This document shows, piece after piece, positions 32,901-42,730 of a DNA stretch of 64,000 nucleotides. Location of the stretch: positions 817,971 to 881,970 of the forward strand of contig BDGG01000007.1 of assembly GCA_001949185.1 (NCBI GenBank), given 5' to 3'. Origin of the DNA: Ramazzottius varieornatus. Its lineage: Eukaryota > Tardigrada > Eutardigrada > Parachela > Ramazzottiidae. The position numbers and the translations under genes are program-made. Position 1 is the stretch's first letter, and each line of letters opens with the position of its first letter. The notes under the pieces are model-generated. The model ran no database searches, was not told the origin of the DNA, and was given only the letters and a program-made list of their open reading frames with translations.

Positions 32901-35900
32901 ACGCTTCCGCCAATAATAACAGAAACGTGCATCACTTGGAAGAAAAATCTTACCGACATTTTTTTTCAAGTGGCGCTCAACGTCGGTACAAGCTGAAGAT
33001 ATGCGCCACTCGAAAGAAAGATCTTGTCGAGTTTGCTTGCCGAGCTTCCACTTTTCCGTCTAATGATTTTTTTTATTTGTTTTTCTTCGTTCTAATGTTT
33101 TCTGGATTTTGTCCTGTAGGTCGGATCGATGAAATTAATCAGCGTGGGCAAGAGCTAATCAACCGTGGACATTACGCGTCCGACCAAGTTCAGCGAAACT
33201 TGGATGACTTGAACTCTTCCTGGACTAACTTGGAGAGACAGGTGGCAAACAAGGGTGGGCGACTGCAGGAGGCCAACGAAGGCCAGTCCTTCAACCGCGA
33301 TGTGGATGATGTGGAAATGTGGCTGGCGGAGGTGGAGGCCCAACTGGCTTCCGAAGACCTGGGCAAGGACTCTGCCTCGGCTTTAAATCTCCAGAAGAAG
33401 CATGACTTGCTGGAACAGGTTGGAGAAAAGACCAAAATCATATTCTTTTAGGAATATAGTAAGGTTGGTTTGTCGTTCAAACAGGATATCTTGGCTCATC
33501 AAGATCGCATCGATCGGGTTTCAGCGGAAGCCGACAAGCTCGTCCAGGCTAACCATTTCGATGCTCCCAATGTGGCTAGCAAACGGGACCATATGTTGCG
33601 TCGCTTCGAAGCTCTGAAGGTACATTACCCAACTCACAACTCCGAGAGCGATTTTCGTCGTAAACAGAGAAGTCGATGGACTTTAGTTTCTTGCGTTAGT
33701 GCACCTGCATTCTCAGTGCCTTACGTTTACTATGGTGCGCCGTACGCATGTGCATGCAATTTAGGATTGTTTCTCAACCTGCATACCGCAAGCTGTGGTT
33801 TTACTGCGCTGTTTCAGTGTGCAGGTCATGCGAGTCCTCTTGTGTTTGAGAGTCCATTGGACCTTGCTATAAGTCATTTTTATCATCTCCAGCCATGATC
33901 GTCCTGAGAAGAAGTTGACTCAGTACATTGGATAATAATTCGGACTTGTGTTTTCAGGAACCCATTCGACGACGTCGTTCTCGCTTGGAAGATTCACAGC
34001 GTCTTCACCGTCTCTACCGCGACTTGGACGATGAAGAAGCGTGGGTGCGAGAGAAAGAGCCGGTGGTGTCTTCTCAGAACCGTGGAAGAGACTTGATGGG
34101 CGTGCAGAACCTGATCAAGAAGCACCAGAGTGTCATGAGCGAGATCGCGGCTCACGAGCCCCATGTTGAAGCTGTGGCTCGTGCTGCTGACGACCTGGTG
34201 GACCAAGGACACTTCGCCGCTCCCGACGTCCGGGATCGACGCAACGCGCTGGTTGAACACTGGAACTACTTGAAGAACAAGTCGGCACAGAGGAAGCAAG
34301 ACTTGGAGGACTCTCTGCAGGCACATCAGTACTTTGACGCCGCCAACGAAGCCGAGGTAAGACAGTTCCTTATCTTGCACGTACCTGCATACATTCATCG
34401 CCGTATAAATAAGAGAAGTCACGTATTCAGGTGCTGGCAAGCTTAAACGTTTTCCTGCTGATCTTCCAGATATGTTGTTCGAACACGCAAATTGTTCGTC
34501 CAGTCTGAGTTTCTTTATAGGCTAGAATGGCTGAGTGGCAGCCCGTGGTGCTGAGTCGTGATATCGGAAGGGATGAGGACTCGTCGGAGGCTGCGTTGAA
34601 GAAGCACGAAGCAGTCATGGTGAGCTCCGTCTCAATGAGCTGACAGTCTGCATGCTTAGGTGCTGAATTATGATGTTGATGAGTGTTTTTGCTTTTGTAG
34701 GCCGATGTGGTGGCGTATGGATCGACCATTCAAGATTTGAGGAACCAGGCTGAGGCATGCAAGCAGCGGGACATCCCCGTCCTGCTGCCTTATGGACGCG
34801 AAGTGGCTACGGCCACCTTCGACTACACGGAAAAAAGTCCACGAGAAGTGTCCATCAAGAAGGGCGATATCGTCACGGTGCTGAACAACCGTGATAAGAA
34901 TTGGTGGAAGGTTGAAATCAACGACAGGTGATTCTTTATTACGTCAGAAAATATTCGTAAATAATTTGATGTTAATTTTGTGCCGATGTTTTCCAGACAA
35001 GGCTTCGTTCCGGCGAGTTACTTGAAGAAAACCGACTCGAAATTATCGGCCAGTGAGCAAAGCCTGATGGACCAGAACACCATCAACGCCAAGCAGCGCC
35101 GCATCGAACAGTTGTACGAGACGCTGCTCACTTCCGGTCGTAGTCGCAGTGATAAGCTGAAGGAGTCGCTCAACGCCTTCGTCTTGGCTCGAGAAGCCCA
35201 AGAATTGGCTCAATGGATCAAGGAGAAGCAACAGTTTGCAGCGCATCAAGAAATTGGTGAAGACTTGGAACAGGTCGAAGTTATGCAGAAGAAGTTCGAC
35301 GACTTCCAGGTAAAAAGATGAATGAATGTTTTGTTATGTTCAACTTTGGGTTTACAAAATAACTTGAAAAATTTCGCGTGGTACTGACAATTGCCGAAAT
35401 TGCTGGGATGAATGCGACAATGTTTTGCAGCGTATAGAGGAATGTTAGTAACTGATCATGACTAAAATAGGAGCTCCGTTAGTGGCGCACGCTTTCAACC
35501 AGTGACACCGATGATATGCGCCACTTGGAAAAACAGTCTTGTCGAGTTTGTTTTCTGAGCTGTTACTGAGGATGGAGGGGAATTTTTCCTAAGTCTGAAT
35601 TCTGATGTTTCTTATGATTGTAGGCCGATATGCGAACCCATGAGGAACGTCTAAAGGAGATGAACCAGGCCGCTCAGCGTTTGAAGGATCTTGGTCACAC
35701 CGAGGCGGCCATGCGCATCCAGACGCAGATCGAAGAGCTCAACCAGCAATGGACCACTCTGCAGACCATCACCAAACAGCGCGCTGTCCAGTTGGGCAGT
35801 GCTCATGAGGTGCAACGCTTCCACCGAGACGCGGATGACACCAAGGACTGGATCCACGAGAAGCAGGAGGCTTTGGACAGCAACGATCTGGGACATGATC

Positions 35901-38900
35901 TGCGCTCTGTTCAGACACTTCAACGCAAACATGAAGGTAAAATTTCCGGCCAAACATTTTCGATTCGATTTTACAAGAAAGAAGTGAAATATTAACCAGA
36001 AAATTTTTCAAAATAAAAAAAGTGAAAATGTTCCAAAAACCAACAGAGTTTTTTAAAAAAGGGAATGAAACTCGCTGGAAAGAATCCGACCAGATCATTT
36101 TCTCAAGTGGCGCATCTCTACGGACTGTTGACTGAAAGCGCGCGCCACTTGGAAAAGCAATTGCGTCTAGTTTGTTTTCCAGAGTGGCGCACATCCTGGG
36201 ATTTCGGCTAGAGGCGTGCGCCACTGGGAAAAGATCTGATCAAGTTTGTCAGCCGAGCTATCAGACATTAGGTCTTTTGAATTTCTTGGGTTATTTTGGG
36301 AATTTTTCGCTGTAGGTTTGGAGCGCGATTTGTTCGCCTTGGGTGAGAAAGTTCGCCAGCTTGACGAACTAGCTACCAAGCTTCTCAACACGCACCCGGA
36401 ACAAGCTGAGAACATTTACGGTAAGCAGAAGGAGTTGAACGAGGACTGGTCGGCCTTGACGCGCAAGGCTGATGCCAGGAAGGAGCAGCTGCTGGAGTCA
36501 TACGACCTACAACGCTTCTTGGCTGACTTCCGCGATCTGACTTCGTGGATCAACAGCCAGCTGGCTCAGGTCTCTTCGGACGATTTGGCTAATGACGTGA
36601 CGGGTGCGGAGGCCCTGCTGGAACGTCATCAAGAACTGAGAAACGAGATCGACGCAAGATCGCCGGCCTTCCAACAGTTCGAGTTGTTTGGTCGACAGCT
36701 CATCCAGAAGAAGCACTATGCGACGCCTGACATCCAGGACGCTCTGGACAAAACCAAGGAAGCCAGGTAAGCCTACTAAGAGAATTTAAGCCCTCCTGCA
36801 TACTCTGGTCCACAATCATGTTGCTGCGATTTCCTAGTATGCAGGTGGATGAAAAGGTGGTCAAGTCGCTGTTCACCCACCTGCATGCAACTAGTCACAC
36901 TTTTGTCAAGGAGAGCGAGTATGTAGGTGCGTGAGAGTTTGTCAGATTTCTGCTCTGTATGCTGACCGGTTGTTTTGTTGGCAGGGATGAACTGAACAAG
37001 GAATGGGCGCTACGACAGAAGCGCTTGGATGACTGCTTGGAACTGCAGTTGTTTAACCGCGACTGCGAACAGTTAGACACATGGATGAAGAACCGCGAGG
37101 ACTTTGTCAGCGCTGAAGACGAAGGCGATGGAAAACAGAATGTGGAGACTCTCATCAAGAAATACGAGGTAAAAAACTGTTGGCTGTGTTCACGTACCTG
37201 TGTACACACGCATGCTCACAGGTACATGAACGCAGGTTCTCGACCAATTCTTCATTCTGACCGTTTTTTTCATGTTGCTTGTAGGATTTTGACAAGACGA
37301 TTCGGTCGCAAGAGCAGAAGATTGGACAGATGAACCAGTTTGCCGATCAGCTGATCAGTGGTGGTCATTACGCGTCGCCGGAAATCGACCGCAAGCGTAT
37401 GGATGTCCTGGACCGTTGGAAGCGACTGAAGGAGGCCATGATTGAGAAGCGCAACCGTTTGGGCGAGTCCCAGACCTTGCAGCAGTTCTCTCGGGACGCT
37501 GATGAAGTGGAGAACTGGATCACGGAGAAACTCCAAACCGCCACGGAACAAACCTACAAGGATCCAGCTAACATTCAGAGCAAGCACCAGAAGCACCAAG
37601 CCTTCGAAGCTGAGCTGGCCGCGCACGCTGACAGGATTCAGAGCGTGTTGAATACCGGCAAAAGTACGTAGAAAAATGCTCAAATCCTGCTTGTCTGTCT
37701 TTGTTATCATGCTGAAAACTGTTCAAATGAAAATTGTAAATCTCGAAAAAGAAATCAATGAAGAACGAAGTGGGGAAATGTTTTAGACGAGGTTTCGGTG
37801 ACGAGGACTGACCACGATTTTTGTTTCGTAGATTTGTTGGACAAGGGTGGCGCAAGCGGAAGTGAGACTGCTGTAGAGCAGCGTTTGAAGGCGGTGGCTG
37901 AACAATGGGAGCTTCTGACCCAGAAGACTTCGGAGAAGACTTTCAAGTTGAAGGAAGCCAACAAGCAGCGAAGCTTCAACGCTGCTGTCAAGGATTTGGA
38001 CTTCTGGTTGGGCGAGGTAAGAATGAGATAGTCCTTTGCTTTTCTAGGACTGACTTCTCTCTCGAGCTACGAACCAGGTGCATGGATGTAAGAATAATCT
38101 TACTGGCTTGATTTCAGATGGAAGCTTTGTTGAGTTCGGATGAGTACGGCAAAGATCTGCCATCAGTCCAGAACCTGCTGAAGAAACACAACTTGATCGA
38201 GGCGGATATCACGGCTCATGACGACCGTGTCACCGACATGAATGCACAGGTAAGCTCTTCCCATGGATATTTCCGATGGATTTGACAAATCCGCATTCAT
38301 TTCTTGCACTAACCTGCATACACACGTCGTTCAGACTGGTTAGAGTCTGGTGTATGCAGGTGTATGCAGGTGGCTGCAGTAGCTCTAAATTTTGGATAAA
38401 GTACCGCGAATGTTTTTAATGTCATTTTTTACGACTATCTGTTCGCAGGCCGATGATCTGGTAAGCAGTGGTCAGTTCGATACGCCCTCCATCCAAGATC
38501 GTCGCAAGTCCATCAACCAGCGCTTCGAGCGTATCCGCAATTTGGCAGAACATCGTCGCCAACGCTTGAACGAGGCCAACACACTGCACCAGTTCTTCCG
38601 CGACATTGCCGATGAAGAGTCCTGGATCAAGGAGAAGAAGCTGCTGGTGGCTTCCGATGACTATGGTCGAGACCTGACGGGCGTGCAGAACCTAAAGAAG
38701 AAACACAAACGCCTGGATGCTGAGTTGGCTAGCCACGAGGGCGCCATCCAGAACGTCCAGAAAGCCGGAGCCAAACTCATGTCGGAAACCTCACAGGTAT
38801 GAATATTCAACACTTGAAACGTCGGCAAATGATTTTACCCAGATCGTTGTATCAAGTGGCGCACGTCTTCATTGTTCATGTCTGGAAGCGTGCGCCATTT

Positions 38901-41900
38901 GGACGATCGATGGTCCAAGTGGTGCGCGTTTTTAACTAGTAACAAGGGGAAAGCGCGCCACATGGGAAACGACCTGTGAGAATTCATTTGCGGGCATCTC
39001 ACTTTCGGTTTTGACTGTGAACTAATGGGTAATTCTATGTAGGGTGGGCCTGAGATCGAGCAGCGTATCCAAAACTTGGAGCAGAACTGGGAAGACTTGA
39101 AGTCACGCGCTGGTGAACGTGGATCTAAGCTGGACCAGTCGAATGCCTTCCAGCAGTTCATCGCGAAAGTCGATGAGGAAGAAGCCTGGATTGGCGAGAA
39201 GGCCAACTTGATGCAGGTAAAGTGGAAGCTAGCTTGAGTATGGGTCTGGTGGCTAATGAAGCTGCTTTGTATGCAGGTGGATGATTTCGGTGACACCATC
39301 GCTGGCGTCCAAGGTCTGTCCAAGAAGCACGAGGCTTTCGAGACGGACTTGGGTGTCCACGTCGATCGCTGCCGGGAACTAGAGGCGGAAGGTGATCGCT
39401 TGCTGGCTGAAGGCAATCATCACCAGCCGGCCATCGAAGCAAGGTTGAGGCAGTTGAGAACAAGAATCGATCAGCTGGCCACCGCTTCGCGAGCTCGCAA
39501 GATGGCGCTGGACGAGAACAGCGCTTACCTGCAGTTCAACTGGAAGGCGGACGTCGTCGAAGGATGGATCGGTAAGACGGTAGGAACGCAAAGTCGTCAC
39601 GAGGGTTCGCCAGTTCAGAGAGCTTGCTTTCCACGCACCTGCATTCATCGAACTCCGAAGTTATTGTGGGCTGTCGGTGTGCAGGTGTGCACAGGCCGTC
39701 AGCGAAGAACCCCAGCGGTCTTTCACACTCCTGCGTACTCCCTGTTCGCACTAAATTTCTGGGTCGCTGTATACAGGCTGACGACGGGATGTTGTACGGT
39801 TATGTTGTGTCCCCACATACTGAAGTGTCGCGTGGTTGTTAAAAGTGAATGTATGGAGGTTGATAAAGTTTGCAATTGGCTGTTTTTGCAGCGGAGAAGG
39901 AAGCCCATGTTCGTTCGGACGATTACGGTCGGGACTTGAACTCGGTGCAGAACCTTCTGGCCAAGCAAGACACGTTTGAAGCCTCTCTTGTGGCCTTCGA
40001 ACAAGAAGGTATCCACAGTCTGACAGCCATGAAGAATAGGCTGGTGGCTGATGGTCATCGTCAGACTCAGGCCATCGTGAACCGCCATACTACCGTCATC
40101 CAACGCTGGCAGAAACTGCTGCAGAACGCGGCGTCTCGCAAAGAACGCCTGCAACAGATGCAGGACCAGTTCAAGAACATTGAAGAACTGTACTTGCTCT
40201 TTGCCAAGAAGGCTTCGGCCTTCAACTCGTGGTTCGAGAACGCCGAAGAAGACTTGACCGATCCAGTGCGATGCAACAGTGTCGAGGAGATTCGCGCTCT
40301 GCAAGATGCCCATTTGCAATTCCAAGTAAGTCCTTTTTCCAAAGGAAAGCAGGAAAATTTCGCTTGTGTGGTACCGTTCGTAAAGTGGCCCTCACGAGAG
40401 GCCACAAAATTCAAGATAGGTCTTACTGGTATTTATTTTTGCGACCCCCGTCTGAGATTCTCGTTTTAATGGCGGTTTTTATTTTCAGGAGTCGTTGACG
40501 ACCGCCGAGCAAGATTTCCGCCAGCTGGCTGACTTGGATCGTCGCATTAAAGAATTTGGAGTAGGACCAAATCCGTACACTTGGTTCACTATGGAAGCGC
40601 TGGAAGATACTTGGCGCAACCTGCAGAAGATTATTCGCGAGCGCGATAACGAGCTGAAGCGCGAATCGACTCGCCAAGAACGCAACGACCAACTGCGCGG
40701 CGAGTTCGCTCAACATGCTAACTCCTTCTACCAATGGCTCACTGAAACCCGCACCTCCATGATGGAAACGAGCGGCTCCCTGGAAGGCCAACTGGAACAA
40801 ATCCGCGTAAGTCTAGTTCCGAAGTTGCGACGTCGGATCATAAATCTGCCCAGATCGTTTGCCAAGTGGCGCACTCTTCCAGCCAATATTAGTGGAAACT
40901 GCGCCACTCGAGGTGGCGGTTGTAAGTGGCGCACGTTCCCAGCCAGTACCTATCAGAACATGCGCCGCTAATGACCGCGATCCTCGCTGAGTCTTTTGCC
41001 AACGTTCCACTTTATCGTGGAGATACTTCGAGGTAATACTTTTGATTCTTTGGTTGGTTGCAGAGAAAGGCAGCTGAAGTGCGCGCTCAACGTGATAGGT
41101 TAAAGAAGATTGAAGACTTGGGCGCCATGCTGGAAGAGCACCTCATCCTGGACAACCGCTACACCGAGCACAGCACGGTGGCCCTGGCCCAGCAATGGGA
41201 ACAACTGGATCAGCTAGGCATGCGCATGCAACACAACCTGGAACAACAGATTCAAGCCCGAAATACCTCCGGTGTCACGGAAGATTCCCTGCGAGAATTC
41301 AGCATGATGTTCAAGTAAGCAGAGTTGAGGTTGTGAATTTCCAAAGTGGAATATTAAACTCTTCAAACTCGCTCTACAGGCATTTCGACAAAGACCGTGT
41401 CGGGAAACTCGACCATGAACAATTCAAGTCCTGTCTTCGCGCTCTGGGCTACGACCTTCCGATGGTCGAAGAAGGCCAGCACGATCCTGAGTTTGAGGCT
41501 ATCCTTGACGAAGTCGATCGCAACCGGTGAGCTTTACCTTTTCTCAGTTCGATATTGTGCTGTCTTTGCATTCAGTGATTGACTAGGCAATGTCTTGTCG
41601 TTGCAGCATCGGCTACGTTAACCTGCAAGACTATATGGCTTTCATGATCAGCCGTGAGACGGAGAATGTCAGGTCCAAAGACGAGATTCTCCTTGCCTTC
41701 AAAGCCTTGTCGGCCGAGGAGAAACCCTACCTGACGCCCAACGAGATCTACGCGGTAAGAACCGCTCAGAGAAATCGAACAATACCTGATACCATTTCGC
41801 AGACTGGCAAACGAAAGGTGCAAGATCGTTATTTCCAGTGGCGCATGTTTCCATTTTTATCGATCCGAAGCGTGCGCCAGTTAACATTTTTATCCCAAGT

Positions 41901-42163
41901 CGCGCACGTTTCGTTGCTGCTGCCGGAACTGTGCGCCACTTGGGACAACGCTCCGATTGCCGACCTCCTAGTTTGTTTTTCCTCGATTGTTTCGGATTTT
42001 GTTACGGGAAAGAATAATGTGTCTTTCTTTGTAGAATTTGAGCAAGGAGCAAGCGGACTACTGCATGTCTAAGATGAAGCACTATGTGGACCCGAAGACC
42101 GGTCGCGAGGTGCCCAACTCCTTCGACTACCAGGACTTCACGCAGCAGCTCTTCCAGAGCTAA
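26991..42163 (+). CDS. Alpha-spectrin, complete
   Basis: 28 coding exons with consistent AG/GT borders and phases give 7,263 nt, or 2,420 aa, the usual alpha-spectrin length. First and last exons are 26991-27377 and 42035-42163. The product is a tandem series of about 106-residue three-helix spectrin repeats (recurring W near the start of helix A, e.g. [29 protein letters not shown]). An SH3 domain is inserted at 34790-35035 ([26 protein letters not shown]). The C-terminus has a calmodulin-like EF-hand region ([31 protein letters not shown]). Alpha-spectrin pairs with beta-spectrin and crosslinks actin beneath the plasma membrane. No frameshift or stop was found. Introns are bimodal: most are 60-100 bp, and the long ones carry hairpin repeats. 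Intron 3 (28151-31251) contains a nested antisense gene. Confidence 0.97.
27426..27510. repeat. GC-rich alternating purine/pyrimidine tract, possible family B relic
   Basis: Spectrin intron 1 contains ATGCGCGCACGCGCAC within GTGCATG/CATCTGCAC-type half-arms. Alternating pur-pyr runs can adopt Z-DNA. The family B assignment is weak. Confidence 0.35.
28315..28376. repeat. Hairpin family A copy (spectrin intron 3)
   Basis: Arms TAGGTGGCGCGCG and GTGTGCGTCACTTGA followed by ACGATCG. Confidence 0.6.
28517..30976 (-). CDS. Secreted Pro/Tyr- and Thr-rich protein nested in spectrin intron 3
   Basis: Two exons (30976-29849 and 29776-28517) join in phase 0 across a 72-bp intron, giving 795 aa. The N-terminus has a hydrophobic signal segment ([20 protein letters not shown]). 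Residues about 110-260 are Pro/Tyr/Gly-rich (repeats such as YPPSYPPP and YPQYPVYPP). Thr-rich mucin-like blocks ([18 protein letters not shown]) follow. The second exon is Ser/Thr/Pro-rich with basic clusters ([29 protein letters not shown]) that may be processing sites. No folded domain recognised. The composition suggests an extracellular-matrix or cuticle-type disordered protein. It lies wholly inside a 3.1 kb spectrin intron on the opposite strand. Function not assigned. Confidence 0.8.
31677..31735. repeat. Hairpin family A copy (spectrin intron 4)
   Basis: CAGTGGCGCAG and ACGTGCGGCACTTGAGG arms around a TTTCCAGCCAATATTA-type loop. Confidence 0.65.
32894..33047. repeat. Hairpin family A, two hairpins plus outer arm (spectrin intron 7)
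   Basis: A diverged hairpin at 32894-32939, then CAAGTGGCGCTC/ATGCGCCACTCG at 32966-33012. The outer-arm sequence TCGAGTTTGCTTGCCGAGCT ends at about 33047. Confidence 0.65.
33700..33827. repeat. Hairpin family B, two hairpins (spectrin intron 9)
   Basis: GCACCTGCATT with GTGCATGC-type partner at 33700-33768, then ACCTGCATAC/GTGTGCAGGT at 33777-33827. Confidence 0.6.
34383..34432. repeat. Hairpin family B copy (spectrin intron 10)
   Basis: Arms ACCTGCATAC and GTATTCAGGT. Confidence 0.6.
35478..35562. repeat. Hairpin family A copy with right outer arm (spectrin intron 13)
   Basis: AGTGGCGCAC and ATGCGCCACTTGG arms, then GTCTTGTCGAGTTTGTTTTC TGAGCT. Confidence 0.7.
36102..36258. repeat. Hairpin family A, tandem pair with outer arm (spectrin intron 14)
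   Basis: CAAGTGGCGCA/GCGCGCCACTTGG, then GAGTGGCGCAC/GTGCGCCACTGG, then CAAGTTTGTCAGCCGAGCT. Confidence 0.75.
36792..36930. repeat. Hairpin family B, two hairpins (spectrin intron 15)
   Basis: CTCCTGCATAC/GTATGCAGGTG, then CACCTGCATGC/GTATGTAGGTGCG. Confidence 0.65.
37193..37238. repeat. Hairpin family B-like copy (spectrin intron 16)
   Basis: GTACCTGTGTAC...GCTCACAGGTAC, followed by CGCAGGT. Confidence 0.5.
38311..38371. repeat. Hairpin family B copy, clearest (spectrin intron 19)
   Basis: AACCTGCATACAC pairs with GTGTATGCAGGT, with inner CAGACT/AGTCTG also pairing. A second GTATGCAGGTG follows directly. Confidence 0.7.
38853..38961. repeat. Hairpin family A, tandem pair (spectrin intron 20)
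   Basis: AAGTGGCGCACG/CGTGCGCCATTT, then AAGTGGTGCGCG/GCGCGCCACATG, separated by GATCGATGG. Confidence 0.75.
39637..39742. repeat. Hairpin family B copies (spectrin intron 22)
   Basis: CACCTGCATTC/GTGTGCAGGTG, then a half-site CACTCCTGCGTAC. Confidence 0.55.
40863..40970. repeat. Hairpin family A, tandem pair (spectrin intron 24)
   Basis: AAGTGGCGCAC/TGCGCCACTCG, then AAGTGGCGCACG/ATGCGCCGCTAA. Both loops contain TTCCAGCCA or TCCCAGCCAG. Confidence 0.75.
41836..41943. repeat. Hairpin family A, tandem pair (spectrin intron 27)
   Basis: CAGTGGCGCATG/CGTGCGCCAG, then AAGTCGCGCACG/GTGCGCCACTTGG. Confidence 0.7.
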
Positions 42164-42730
42164 GCTGCGATGAGGAGGGACCAGCAGTGCAGCAGCAGTG
42201 GCATACCTTCTCTTCTACGTGAAATATTCCTTTTTGCACGGCATTTTGTGTCTTTGTCTTTTCTTGTCATGAACCGATTGCAGTAAGTGTACTAGTTAGT
42301 TTGCTTGCCCATCACGACGGGTATTTCTTCTTTTTAGTGTCTGTAGACTGTAGTCTCTGTACTGTGTAGTATCGTCTTGTTCGCGGAACCTTCTAGTGGA
42401 TCAAGTTTGTTCGCCGTCATTTTGGTTTGATTCATCCCCCTCTGTCATACTTTCTTGGCTTCTTCGTTCCCGTGAACACTTCTGCCGTTTAGTAAAAAAC
42501 AAACAAAGAAACTGTAGGCGAACCAAAACTAACTTTTGACTGCGCACCGTCGGTTCCTAAAACTGTGCCGTGTTATAAGTATAGGACGACTTACGTACAG
42601 TACAGCCGCCACTAGAAGAAAACTCAACACCAAAACCTTAGGTTAAAAGAGGAACGAAGAAAGTTTGTATCAAATGAGCTGAAGCGAAAACAAAAAACTA
42701 AAGACACTACAGAAAAAAACTTCAGACGTC
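42164..42730. other. Convergent 3' UTRs of spectrin and Cys-module gene
   Basis: About 570 bp between two stop codons facing each other. A-rich near 42480-42720. No gene seen. Confidence 0.55.
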
